The notes below the pieces were generated by a model. The model was not told the DNA's origin. It saw only the letters and a list, made by a program, of their open reading frames with translations, and ran no database searches. The position numbers were made by a program, and so were the translations under genes. Of a stretch of 61,760 bases of DNA, positions 9,384 through 17,566 are shown piece by piece. Where the stretch lies: contig CANRGA010000004.1 of the NCBI GenBank assembly GCA_947630055.1, positions 1-61,760 of the forward strand, given 5' to 3'. This DNA comes from an uncultured Bacilli bacterium. GTDB lineage: Bacteria > Bacillota_I > Bacilli_A > RF39 > UBA660. How positions within the stretch are numbered: position 1 is the first letter of the stretch; every line of letters starts with the position of its first letter.

Positions 9384-10307
9384 TTAATAATGACTTGTTA
9401 AAGTCCTATGATATGGTTTTGTAATTTTCTTTTTATCTTGACCAAGTAACCACAAATAATCATTAATATCCATTCTAGATATCTTACCATTTAACTTTTG
9501 ATAAATATAATCTATTACTACTAAATCACAAGCTCTTATTTCAATTTCTTCTTCGCTATTTTCTTTTAACTCGTGTCTTGCCATTATTTTATTATCTAAA
9601 TCTTTACTATATATAAGTACTCCTAAATTATTTAATACTTGAGGTATTTTATAATCAGCACAACCCATTAAATTTGCATAATCAACATCTACTTTTTCAA
9701 TATACTCTCTAATGTGTAAAATATCCGATACCATTAATTGGGCTCTTTTGTAAAAATAAATACTTTCACCTTGATAAATAGATACATCTTTTAAATAAGG
9801 TAAATTTTGAGTTAAATAAACAAGTAATTCACTATCTTTTTTCTTATCTTTAATTAAATCATAAAAATTTCTTCCTTTTAAATATTCATTCATTATACAT
9901 AAATTTTTATATCTATCATCTAGTAAAGGTATTTCATTATTACCTTTTAAAAATTCTTTAAATTCATTTTTTGTCATATTAAAAGATTTTTTACTTTGCA
10001 TCCTTTTTAAAATTAAATACATAATAGCATAAGTTCCATCGAGAACTCCATCACTAGTTTCAACACTCCATTTATTATCTCCCCAAAAGCAATAATCACC
10101 AATAGTATGTAAAACTAATAAATAATACATAATATCTTTAATATCCATATTTAAAATACCAAAGGGATTAGATATTAACCAATGAATATTATTTTCTAAA
10201 TTAATATTTTTAATTATTTCATCTAATGCTTTATAGTTAATTTCTACATATTCAGCATTATCTTTAACATAATATATTGATTCTTTAATTTTATTTAATA
10301 TATTCAT
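9384..10307 (-). CDS. Queuosine 5'-phosphate N-glycosylase (Qng1 / DUF2419 family)
   Basis: This family releases the base queuine from queuosine nucleotide so it can be re-used for tRNA modification. The protein carries the family signatures in order: CFWGDNKW (around residue 73), YFYKRAQLMVSDI (around 183), ADYKIPQVLNNLGVLIYS (around 215), the EIEIRACDL block (around 255), and the C-terminal DYLWLLGQ and PYHRTLTSHY. Length of 307 residues matches the family. An AGGAAG ribosome binding site precedes the ATG. Family call is from remembered motifs; salvage of queuine by this organism is inferred. Confidence 0.82.
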   Translation of the reverse strand: MNILNKIKESIYYVKDNAEYVEINYKALDEIIKNINLENNIHWLISNPFGILNMDIKDIMYYLLVLHTIGDYCFWGDNKWSVETSDGVLDGTYAIMYLILKRMQSKKSFNMTKNEFKEFLKGNNEIPLLDDRYKNLCIMNEYLKGRNFYDLIKDKKKDSELLVYLTQNLPYLKDVSIYQGESIYFYKRAQLMVSDILHIREYIEKVDVDYANLMGCADYKIPQVLNNLGVLIYSKDLDNKIMARHELKENSEEEIEIRACDLVVIDYIYQKLNGKISRMDINDYLWLLGQDKKKITKPYHRTLTSHY

Positions 10308-10341
10308 AACTATATTACTTCCTTTTACTTTTTAGTTTCTT

Positions 10342-10689
10342 CTATGATAATATTAATAAATTATTAGTCTAGCTTAATTGTGTCACTAATGTTGACACAA
10401 ATTCATCATCTTTATAAGTTTCATAAAATTTTTTCATTCTATAAATGCCTCTTCGGCAAAATCCTTTTAAAGTTGGATATTTTTCTTTAATAAACATTGC
10501 TAAATTATCAACAACTTTATTATCCCATTTATTACTTTCTATTTGTTCACGACCAAAAGATTCTACATTCCAATATAACGCTATTAATTCCTCATTTACT
10601 TTTCTATAAGCATTATTTCTTCTATCTTCTATCATTGCAGCAACTTTTGAAAATCATAATAATTTTCATTTTTTTACTATATTGCTCAT
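10342..10689 (-). pseudogene. Decayed DUF1016 (YhcG-like) nuclease gene
   Basis: Only the N-terminal DUF1016 domain survives. A good ribosome binding site (GGAGAT) leads to an ATG at 10689, but that frame meets TGA stops at codons 8 and 12. The same frame then reads 88 codons of clear DUF1016 sequence (AYRKVNEELIALYWNV, GFCRRGIYRMKKFYETY) until a TAG at 10369, exactly where family members have Trp in LSWTNN. The frame goes on with TNNLLILS to another TAG at 10342. The usual C-terminal nuclease domain (about 200 residues) is gone, replaced by the Qng1-like gene. Confidence 0.8.
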
Positions 10690-10777
10690 TATAATCTCCT
10701 TTCATTCTAAATATTATAAGAATAATATATCAAATTATGGCATATTCACATTTAATATATTCATAACTATAACATCT

Positions 10778-11617
10778 TTAATTACCTACTAATAAACCAG
10801 TAATAAAATATAGAGTATCAAATAAATAATCAAAATTTATTTGATTTGAATATGGAGCAGTAATTTGGTAATTTTGCCATAATTTAATAAGTCGCTCATT
10901 TGATTTCATATTATTTAATTGTTCTTTTATTTTTTCTGTATTTAATTCAGTTTCTCTATATTTAAAAGTATTTCTAATTGCCAAAATAAGATTTTTAAAA
11001 TTTAGTTTTTCTTTATTATCATTTAGCAAAACATAAATATCATAAAAGTCTTTCATTCTCGTATTATAAATATCTCTATCTATAATCGTTTGATACTTTT
11101 CAGCAATAATAGTTTCTAATGTATATGCAAAAACTGATATTTTTTTATCTTCAAAGTGTGAAGTATACATATATTCAATTTCTCTTGGAGTAATTATATC
11201 ACCTGTGGTAAGTTCTATTGCAAGATATGTTTTTAAATTATCCATAGTTGCTAAAATGTTTATTTTAAATCCTCCATATTCGCTTTCTTGCCTTATATCT
11301 TTAACACTTTCAATTTCAAATTTTATTCCATCATCAACTTTTGTACTTAATATTTCTGTTATTATTTCTATTACATTATCTTTCTCAAGTGGCAAACTCT
11401 TTAATGTAGCGTCCATATCCTTTGTCATTCTTTCATCATCACCAATAATAGAAGAAAGTAATAAGCCACCTTTTAAAATAATATTATGCTTGTATTTACT
11501 TTTAGAAAGTCTTTCTAAAATATGCTCAAAAAAATACATTTGATATAATTGAGCTGATACATTACTATTGCCTTTTGCTTTTTTTGAAATAATACTTTTT
11601 AATTTACTTTTGTTCAC
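10778..11617 (-). CDS. abiEii: AbiEii-type nucleotidyltransferase toxin
   Basis: This is the toxin of a type IV toxin-antitoxin pair linked to phage abortive infection. The nucleotidyltransferase signature is seen as LKGGLLLSS followed by RMTKDMDA (residues about 44-70), and the second conserved block as TLETIIAEKYQTI and RMKDFYDIYVLL (around 185-215). The 279-residue length is usual. Its GTG start overlaps the antitoxin TAG by one base, so synthesis is coupled. The toxin is downstream of the antitoxin, as in known abiE operons. Confidence 0.9.
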   Translation of the reverse strand: MNKSKLKSIISKKAKGNSNVSAQLYQMYFFEHILERLSKSKYKHNIILKGGLLLSSIIGDDERMTKDMDATLKSLPLEKDNVIEIITEILSTKVDDGIKFEIESVKDIRQESEYGGFKINILATMDNLKTYLAIELTTGDIITPREIEYMYTSHFEDKKISVFAYTLETIIAEKYQTIIDRDIYNTRMKDFYDIYVLLNDNKEKLNFKNLILAIRNTFKYRETELNTEKIKEQLNNMKSNERLIKLWQNYQITAPYSNQINFDYLFDTLYFITGLLVGN

Positions 11618-12207
11618 TATAGCAACACCTCCATATATTCACTTACTTTCTTTTCAATTTTCATAATTTTAGCATACTTTGTAAGTTGACTTAAATTTTT
11701 ATTTTTGTTTTTAGCATAATCTTTAAGTGCCTTTGAAAATATTTCACCATCAATTTTATTTTTATTTTTGATAATATCACAAATAGTTCTCTCAATATCA
11801 TATACTTTAATTTTCATTCCAAAAGGAGATTTCATTTCTATTACTCCTAAATCTAAAATATTTCTATTTACATAATTAAGGTTTACATTTTTTTGCTTTT
11901 GTAAAATACCACTATAACCATAAGGTAAAGTAACATTATATATTAATGGATTGCGTTCAGATAAATTATGAAGATATAAAGCGGTTGCCATTGAAAATCT
12001 TGCATTTTTACTTTTAGAAGCAATTTTATAGTATTCATCTGCAATATAATTCGGAAGTCCATAATAGCCTTTTGAAATTCTTAATAATTTTCCTTTCTTT
12101 ACCATATTTGTTAAAAATCTTCTTTCAATTCCATTATTTACGACTTCCCTAGTCGTAATATAGCCTTTATTTTTTTCAACAATTTTTAAGATTCTTTCAT
12201 AATTCAT
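11617..12207 (-). CDS. abiEi: AbiEi antitoxin (transcriptional repressor)
   Basis: The antitoxin of the AbiE pair. Residues 1-50 form the winged-helix domain (GYITTREVVNNGIERRFLTNMVKKGKLLRISKGYYGLP in outline), followed by a C-terminal antitoxin domain (SMATALYLHNLS, DIERTICDII). Known AbiEi proteins repress their own operon through inverted repeats, and an imperfect repeat lies just upstream of this gene at 12212-12267. The ATG has an AAGGAACG site. Confidence 0.9.
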   Translation of the reverse strand: MNYERILKIVEKNKGYITTREVVNNGIERRFLTNMVKKGKLLRISKGYYGLPNYIADEYYKIASKSKNARFSMATALYLHNLSERNPLIYNVTLPYGYSGILQKQKNVNLNYVNRNILDLGVIEMKSPFGMKIKVYDIERTICDIIKNKNKIDGEIFSKALKDYAKNKNKNLSQLTKYAKIMKIEKKVSEYMEVLL

Positions 12208-12211
12208 AATT

Positions 12212-12267
12212 TTATTCGTTCCTTTTCTAACTTAAATTTTAACATTTTTTCGTTGAAAAGGGAATAA
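12212..12267. promoter_or_regulatory. Inverted repeat upstream of abiE, candidate AbiEi operator
   Basis: The arms are TTATTC-GTT-CCTTTTC (12212-12227) and GAAAAGG-GAATAA (12255-12267). They match in inverted orientation apart from a three-base insertion, and bracket the stretch where the abiE promoter must lie. Confidence 0.45.
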
Positions 12268-12274
12268 CCTTTTG

Positions 12275-12303
12275 AAAGAAATAATATAATTTATTATTTC
12301 TTT
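12275..12303 (-). terminator. Perfect AT-rich hairpin at the end of the methyltransferase gene
   Basis: The 12-bp arms at 12275-12286 and 12292-12303 are perfectly complementary and overlap the stop codon of the upstream RNA methyltransferase. There is no clear T tract on the minus strand, so it may be a weak terminator or an mRNA end stabiliser. Confidence 0.4.
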
Positions 12304-13490
12304 GTTAAGATGCAAAAACTTTCTAAATGATGAGTATGCGTAAACATATCTAATATTATAAAATCATTTATTTTGTAACTATCTTTAAGTAAATCTAAAT
12401 CTCTTACTAAAGTATGGGGATTACAAGAGATATAAATTATTTTATTAATATTTTCATCTTTTATTTTATTTAATACTTTACTAGGTACTCCACTTCTTGG
12501 TGGATCTAAAATAATTGTATCATAATTACTCGTCATCTTATTTAAAATATTTTTTGTATCAGCACAAATAAATTCTAAATTATTTTGGTTATTCAATTTT
12601 TTATTAAAGTTAGCATCTTTAATAGCATTTTCTACTATTTCTACTCCCATTAATTTTTTAGCATTAGTACTTGCTACTATACTAAGAGTACCTACCCCAC
12701 AATATAAATCTAAAACTTTTTCTGAATGCTTAGTATTTTCTTTAATCAAATTAAATATTTCTGTACAAATATAAGGGTTAACTTGAAAAAAAGCATTATA
12801 ACTTACTTTAAATAAGAAGTTATCTAACTTTTCAATAAAATAATCATCACCATAAATACATTTATCATTTAATACAATACCAATAATTTTGTATTTACTA
12901 ACCAAATCATCAATATTATCTATTTTATCTTCTGTTTTTATATCTAATAATAATTCATTTTTATAATTACATCTAATAGTTAGAGTGCCATTTTTAATAT
13001 TTAAAATATGCAAATCTTTTAAAATATTATTTATTTCATCTTTTGCCAAATAACAATAATTAATTTCAATTAATTGATGAGATTCATTTTGATAAAAACC
13101 TATTGCCCCATTAATTATTTTTAAAGTAATCTTATTACGATAATTATAATTTTCTTTATTTTTAATAATATTTTGTACTTTATAATCTATATTATTTTTA
13201 GTAAGTAACTCATTTATCATATCAAGTTTATAATCCATAGACTCTGATAAAGAAATATTTAAAAAATCACAACCACCACATTCATTAAAATATGGACAAA
13301 TAGCTTTTTTTCTTAAAATTGATGGTTTAATAATTTTAACTAATCTTCCTTCATAATAATTTTTCTTTTCTTGAGTAATTTGAATCTCAACTAAATCACC
13401 AGGAATAGTTTTAGGAATAAAAATAATTTTATTATTTATATAACCTATTCCTCTACCTAAATTGTCAAATTTTATAACTTCTATTTCCAT
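12294..13490 (-). CDS. TrmA/RumA-family RNA (uracil-5-)-methyltransferase, RlmCD-like
   Basis: The enzyme transfers methyl from SAM to C5 of specific uridines, probably in 23S rRNA. Residues 1-52 are a TRAM RNA-binding domain. Cys65, Cys71, Cys74 and Cys146 are placed to bind a 4Fe-4S cluster. The SAM motif is VLDLYCGVGTLSI, and the catalytic region shows DPPRSG and ISCNPHTLVRD with the nucleophilic Cys. At 398 residues it is slightly short for the family but complete. Whether it modifies one or two positions cannot be told. Confidence 0.92.
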   Translation of the reverse strand: MEIEVIKFDNLGRGIGYINNKIIFIPKTIPGDLVEIQITQEKKNYYEGRLVKIIKPSILRKKAICPYFNECGGCDFLNISLSESMDYKLDMINELLTKNNIDYKVQNIIKNKENYNYRNKITLKIINGAIGFYQNESHQLIEINYCYLAKDEINNILKDLHILNIKNGTLTIRCNYKNELLLDIKTEDKIDNIDDLVSKYKIIGIVLNDKCIYGDDYFIEKLDNFLFKVSYNAFFQVNPYICTEIFNLIKENTKHSEKVLDLYCGVGTLSIVASTNAKKLMGVEIVENAIKDANFNKKLNNQNNLEFICADTKNILNKMTSNYDTIILDPPRSGVPSKVLNKIKDENINKIIYISCNPHTLVRDLDLLKDSYKINDFIILDMFTHTHHLESFCILTKK

Positions 13491-13519
13491 AAATCTAATA
13501 TAACATATTTAAATATAAG

Positions 13520-13542
13520 AAAAAAGAGTTTTGAACTCTTTA
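13520..13542 (-). terminator. Intrinsic terminator of the surface protein gene
   Basis: An 8-bp stem AAAGAGTT/AACTCTTT with a 3-base loop is followed on the minus strand by a run of T, about 60 bases after the surface protein stop codon. Confidence 0.7.
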
Positions 13543-13603
13543 TATAAAATTAATAATTATTCAGAAAAAGTTAAGCTAATGGAATTGTTTTTGCAAAAAT
13601 CTT

Positions 13604-14923
13604 CTATTCAATGCCTATTCTAAATGGATCATCTAACGTGCCTACCCCGCTAATATCCAAGTCAAACTTCAGATAAAATACTGGACGCACAGGAAGCTCA
13701 CTTCCCACATTCCAACCACCATCGACGTGGCCTCTCAAAGAAACGGACCAAGCATAGAAGTCGTAATCGGTTAGCCCAATACGCGACATAGTCCAATCCG
13801 CACCCCAACCACGTTGTGATGATAACCAACTTACTACAAAATCTTCATTTTTTGCCTCATCTAAAATATAATAATGTTTTGATATCATACAATTATATAT
13901 ACTATTACTTTCAAAACTACTACAATAATCTGTTAAAGTCAATAATCCTATATTTGCTGTTACATTATCGGTTAATTCGTTTTCTCTTTTTACTAATGCT
14001 TCTGATTCTAATTTTGATATTTCTTTTATTTTTTCACGTTTTTGATCATCATTTAATCCACTTTCATAATCATTTTCTTCAGTTCCATATATCGCATCAG
14101 ATAATTCATGATACTTTTCTAGTTCTTTAGGGGTAAATATGTTTTGATTTTCCTCATCAAAATCAATATTGGATATATCGCCATATTTCCATTCTGAATT
14201 TACTATCATTTCTTTTAAATCTATTGATAAGGTATTATAAAATTCACTATTTAAATATTGGTATAATTCACTTTGCGGCCATTTGATATCACTAGAAGAA
14301 TCGCTATTCCATGCAATACTATCATTTGCAGGAACATTTTTTACAACTTTTAATAATCCATCTTCTGTTACTCCAATTATTCGATATAAATCTTTTCCAT
14401 CTTCATTACAGTCTGCACCTAGGCATATATAATTGTTTTTTACTGTATCTTCTCTATCAAATACTCCAGCATCATGATTACTTATTATTGCATTTCCTTG
14501 ATATCTATATAAACCATATACTAATTCGTCTGTTAGTTTACCATCTGATTTTTCTTTTAATATATCTACAATAGATTCTTTTTTTATATCAAAATACAAT
14601 GTGCAATAGACTGTTTGAGTTGTAGTTAATGTTGCTTTTCCATCAGCAAATACTATTACATCTTCTACTAATGCACCATTATTATCTGTACATTTTGCTT
14701 CTTTATATACATATTCTTCACCTGGCCATGTATTACTATCATATTCTTCATAACCAGTTTCATTTTGAATCATTATGGCAAATGATTTATCTTTATTTAC
14801 TATTTCTTTTAATCTAACTTCAGGAAGATCATTATATTTTGACTTCATTATTTTATTACTTATAAATAACACTAAAAATATTCCTGTAATTACTATTAAA
14901 CATTTTAAATATTTTCTTTTCAT
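13604..14923 (-). CDS. Membrane-anchored surface protein with DUF6273-like C-terminus
   Basis: A 439-residue protein with one membrane segment (residues 8-24) and no other, so the rest is expected outside the cell. Residues about 45-115 look like a beta-sandwich ending in TTTQTVYCTLYF; this is followed by an EDTV-YICLG segment and a DLYRIIGV domain. The C-terminal 75 residues (WTMSR, AWSVSLRG, LPVRPVFYLK, GTLDDPFRI) resemble DUF6273-like domains common in gut Bacillota. Codons for residues about 363-437 are far more GC-rich than the rest. Transcription starts at a promoter with an eight-G spacer. Function is unknown; adhesion or recognition would fit. Confidence 0.75.
   Translation of the reverse strand: MKRKYLKCLIVITGIFLVLFISNKIMKSKYNDLPEVRLKEIVNKDKSFAIMIQNETGYEEYDSNTWPGEEYVYKEAKCTDNNGALVEDVIVFADGKATLTTTQTVYCTLYFDIKKESIVDILKEKSDGKLTDELVYGLYRYQGNAIISNHDAGVFDREDTVKNNYICLGADCNEDGKDLYRIIGVTEDGLLKVVKNVPANDSIAWNSDSSSDIKWPQSELYQYLNSEFYNTLSIDLKEMIVNSEWKYGDISNIDFDEENQNIFTPKELEKYHELSDAIYGTEENDYESGLNDDQKREKIKEISKLESEALVKRENELTDNVTANIGLLTLTDYCSSFESNSIYNCMISKHYYILDEAKNEDFVVSWLSSQRGWGADWTMSRIGLTDYDFYAWSVSLRGHVDGGWNVGSELPVRPVFYLKFDLDISGVGTLDDPFRIGIE
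13625..13832 (-). other. GC-rich 3' cassette inside the surface protein gene
   Basis: Bases 13681-13830 count 78 G/C out of 150 (52 percent), while the flanking part of the same gene is about a quarter to 30 percent. The change is abrupt on the 5' side of the codons, near GGTTGGGGTGCG, and fades into the stop codon. The block encodes the WTMSR to VRPVFYL region, the presumed variable face of the domain. Confidence 0.8.
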
Positions 14924-14975
14924 AATCTTATCCTCTCTTTATATGTCGTATCATTGCACTTTATTTTATAAGATT

Positions 14976-15003
14976 ATTATATAATACCCCCCCCGAGAGT
15001 CAA
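14976..15003 (-). promoter_or_regulatory. Promoter with an eight-G spacer, copy 1
   Basis: Read on the minus strand, the -35 TTGACT is at 15003-14998 and the -10 TATAAT at 14981-14976, a 16-base spacing. The spacer contains eight consecutive G (14994-14987). The start codon of the surface protein is 53 bases downstream, with a GAGAGG ribosome binding site. Adding one G would restore the ideal 17-base spacing. Confidence 0.8.
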
Positions 15004-15071
15004 GTACCACGTATTAAATTTTTTTGTATTAAATTGGTATTATTTGCCAATAATAAAAATGATTAAAGTAG

Positions 15072-16493
15072 GTGATAATTATTAATAAAATTGTTGAAAA
15101 ATTACAAAGAGATTTTAAGGATGTAGCAGATCTTAAAATAAAAGAAATGAAAGTAAGTACTTTTAAAAGTATTTATGTCGTTTATATTGAAACTATTTGT
15201 TCAAGTGATAAAATAAATGATTATATTTTAAAAGGACTTCATAATTATCATAAAAATCATGATTTAAACACTAATTTACCGGGTGCTAATACAGTTAGAA
15301 TAGAAATATATGATAAGATAGAATTTTATTTAACTAATGGCTTTGCCATTATTATAAGTGGCGATGAAATAATAGCAATAGAAGTTAAAGGTGATTTATC
15401 AAGAAGTATTTCTAATTCTATTAGAGAGCCATCTTTATTTGGACCAGAAGATTCTTTTAATGAAAATTATCAAACTAATTTAGGACTTATTAAAAGAAGA
15501 ATTAAAAGTAATACTTTAAAAACAAAAGAAATTATTTTGGGAAGAAAAACTAAAACTAACGTAAGTATTAATTATTTAGATGATGTTGCTAATATAGATT
15601 TAGTTAATAATATAATGAGTAAATTAAATGACATAGATGTTGATGGTGTTATAGATGTAGGAACAATTATTAATTATTTAGAAGGAGAAAATAAAACAAT
15701 ATTCCCCACAATTAAAAGAACAGAACGACCAGATCTTGTTGTCACTTCTCTTTTAGAAGGTAAAATTGTTATTCTAACTGATACATCACCATTTGCTTTA
15801 ATTTTACCAACATTTTTAGTTGATTTTATTAATCCAGTTAGTGATAACTATGAAAAAAGTATCAATGTAGGATTTATTAAAATTCTTCGTGAATTATGTT
15901 TTTTATTTTCGATTATTGTTCCTGGTTTCTTTGTAGCTATAATGAATTATAATCAAGAAACTATTCCATCTAGCCTTCTTATTAATTTTAGTACTCAAGC
16001 ATCTGGTGTTCCATTTCCTTCAATTATTGAAATAATTATCCTACTAATTGTTTGTGATATTTTAAGAGAAAGTGATTTAAGATTTCCTTCAAATTTTGGA
16101 TCAGCTATTTCTATTTTAGGAGCATTAATCATTGGAGAGGCCGCTGTTAATGCAGGACTTGTTTCTCCTATTGCCATAATTGTTGCATCATTTACTTTTA
16201 TTACTAGTTTAATATTTAATGATTTAGAAATAAATAATGCACTAAGATTTTATCGTTATTTATTTCTATTCTTTGCTGCTTTTTTTGGCTTATATGGTAT
16301 ATTTTTAAGCTTAATGATTTTCTTAATTCATGTTATTTCAATTCACTCAATTAACTCACCTTTCTTTGCTCCAATTGCGCCTTTTAATAAAGAATATTTC
16401 TTTAAAACTATGTTAAAAGGACAAGACAAAAAAAATACCAAAAGAAGTCATCTTACCACAAATAAAAACTTTACAAGGGGAAGATTTAAATGA
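15072..16493 (+). CDS. gerA: GerA-family spore germination receptor subunit A
   Basis: An inner-membrane subunit of a nutrient germinant receptor in spores. Residues about 1-240 are the cytosolic domain (IIISGDEIIAIEVKGD, FGPEDSFNENYQTNLGLI-RR). The C-terminal half has four to five membrane segments with the family block SGVPFPSIIE and GAAVNAGLVSP-like sequence. Length of 473 residues is normal. The only standard start is a GTG inside the ribosome binding site AGGTGAT. The spacing fits an in-frame ATT at 15081 better. It overlaps gerC by four bases (ATGA). Confidence 0.93.
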   Translation: MIIINKIVEKLQRDFKDVADLKIKEMKVSTFKSIYVVYIETICSSDKINDYILKGLHNYHKNHDLNTNLPGANTVRIEIYDKIEFYLTNGFAIIISGDEIIAIEVKGDLSRSISNSIREPSLFGPEDSFNENYQTNLGLIKRRIKSNTLKTKEIILGRKTKTNVSINYLDDVANIDLVNNIMSKLNDIDVDGVIDVGTIINYLEGENKTIFPTIKRTERPDLVVTSLLEGKIVILTDTSPFALILPTFLVDFINPVSDNYEKSINVGFIKILRELCFLFSIIVPGFFVAIMNYNQETIPSSLLINFSTQASGVPFPSIIEIIILLIVCDILRESDLRFPSNFGSAISILGALIIGEAAVNAGLVSPIAIIVASFTFITSLIFNDLEINNALRFYRYLFLFFAAFFGLYGIFLSLMIFLIHVISIHSINSPFFAPIAPFNKEYFFKTMLKGQDKKNTKRSHLTTNKNFTRGRFK

Positions 16494-17566
16494 AAAAGAT
16501 ATTTATTTTAATAATTACTATACTTTTATTAAGTGGCTGTTATGATAATGTTGAACTTAATAATTTAGCTATTATTACTGGTATTGGCATTGATTATTAT
16601 GATAATGAATTTTATCTTACTTATGAAATACTTAATGATATTAAAACAGAAAATAATATGACTATGAAAAGTTTTATAGCTGAAGGACATGGTAAAACCA
16701 TTAGTGAAGCATTTATTAATACCAATTATAAAGTGGGTAAAAAGCCTTATTTTGCTCATTTAAAAATTGCCTTATTAAGTGAAAGTGTTATTAATGGTAA
16801 TTTAGATAAAATAAGTGATTATCTTTTAAGAGATACTGATATTCGTGATGAATTTATCGCCTTAGTTACTAAAGATGTTAGTCCTAAGGAAATTTTACAA
16901 CATAATAGCGATAACTACCCTGTTGTAAGTGATCTAATAATGGATTTAGTTAATAATGAGCAATACAATAATAATTTAGCTACTGATGAAACTTTTCAAA
17001 ATATTGTAGCTAAACTTGCTAGTAATAAATATGATATTGTCTTAAATTCAATTACATTAGAAAACAATGAAATATCTTTAAATGATTTTTGTTTATTTAA
17101 TGGCTATCTTTTTAAAAATTATTTAAATAATAATTATTCTAGTTTATATAATTTATTAACTAAAAATGTATTTAATTTAAAATTTTTAAAAGATTATCCA
17201 GAGGGTACTATAATAATAAATATTACAGGATCTGAAAGTGATATTAAAGTAGCAAGTGAAAACATAAATATTCAATTGAAATTAGAAGGAAAAGTATTAG
17301 AAAACAATGCTAATTTTAATTTAAAAAATGAAAAAACATACAATAGGCTTAATAAAGATTTTACTAAAGTTATTAAAGATGATGTTACTAATTTTATTAA
17401 AACACTTCAAAATAATAAAAGTGATATTTTAGGTTTTTCAGATATATATTATAAAAATACACGAAAAGAAAATCATAATTTATGGCAAAAAGCCCAAATT
17501 AATGTACAAGTTGATTTAAAAATTAATACTAAAGGTTTTATCTTTGAGGTGGAAAATGAAAAATAA
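16490..17566 (+). CDS. gerC: Ger(x)C-family germination lipoprotein
   Basis: The lipoprotein subunit of the germinant receptor, expected on the outer face of the inner spore membrane. The N-terminal signal ends in the lipobox LSGC with Cys17, directly followed by the family start YDNVELNNLAIITGIGID. The three Ger(x)C domains follow: FIAEGHGKTISEAF, then IVLNSITLENNE, then a C-terminal INVQVDLKI strand. It overlaps gerA by four bases and gerB by eleven. Confidence 0.93.
   Translation: MKKIFILIITILLLSGCYDNVELNNLAIITGIGIDYYDNEFYLTYEILNDIKTENNMTMKSFIAEGHGKTISEAFINTNYKVGKKPYFAHLKIALLSESVINGNLDKISDYLLRDTDIRDEFIALVTKDVSPKEILQHNSDNYPVVSDLIMDLVNNEQYNNNLATDETFQNIVAKLASNKYDIVLNSITLENNEISLNDFCLFNGYLFKNYLNNNYSSLYNLLTKNVFNLKFLKDYPEGTIIINITGSESDIKVASENINIQLKLEGKVLENNANFNLKNEKTYNRLNKDFTKVIKDDVTNFIKTLQNNKSDILGFSDIYYKNTRKENHNLWQKAQINVQVDLKINTKGFIFEVENEK

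Noticed and set aside
10369-10689. Recoding of TGA or TAG as Trp, suggested by the DUF1016 remnant
   Set aside because: TGA ends gerA in the ATGA overlap and TAG ends ackA and abiEi, so both act as normal stops; the gene is simply decayed.
13816-14984. Plus-strand ORFs of 60-104 codons opposite the surface protein
   Set aside because: Composed mainly of Leu, Tyr, His and Ile as expected for shadows of an AT-rich gene; no ribosome binding sites.
13604-15003. A complete diversity-generating retroelement
   Set aside because: No reverse transcriptase gene and no second copy of the GC-rich block could be found in the window.
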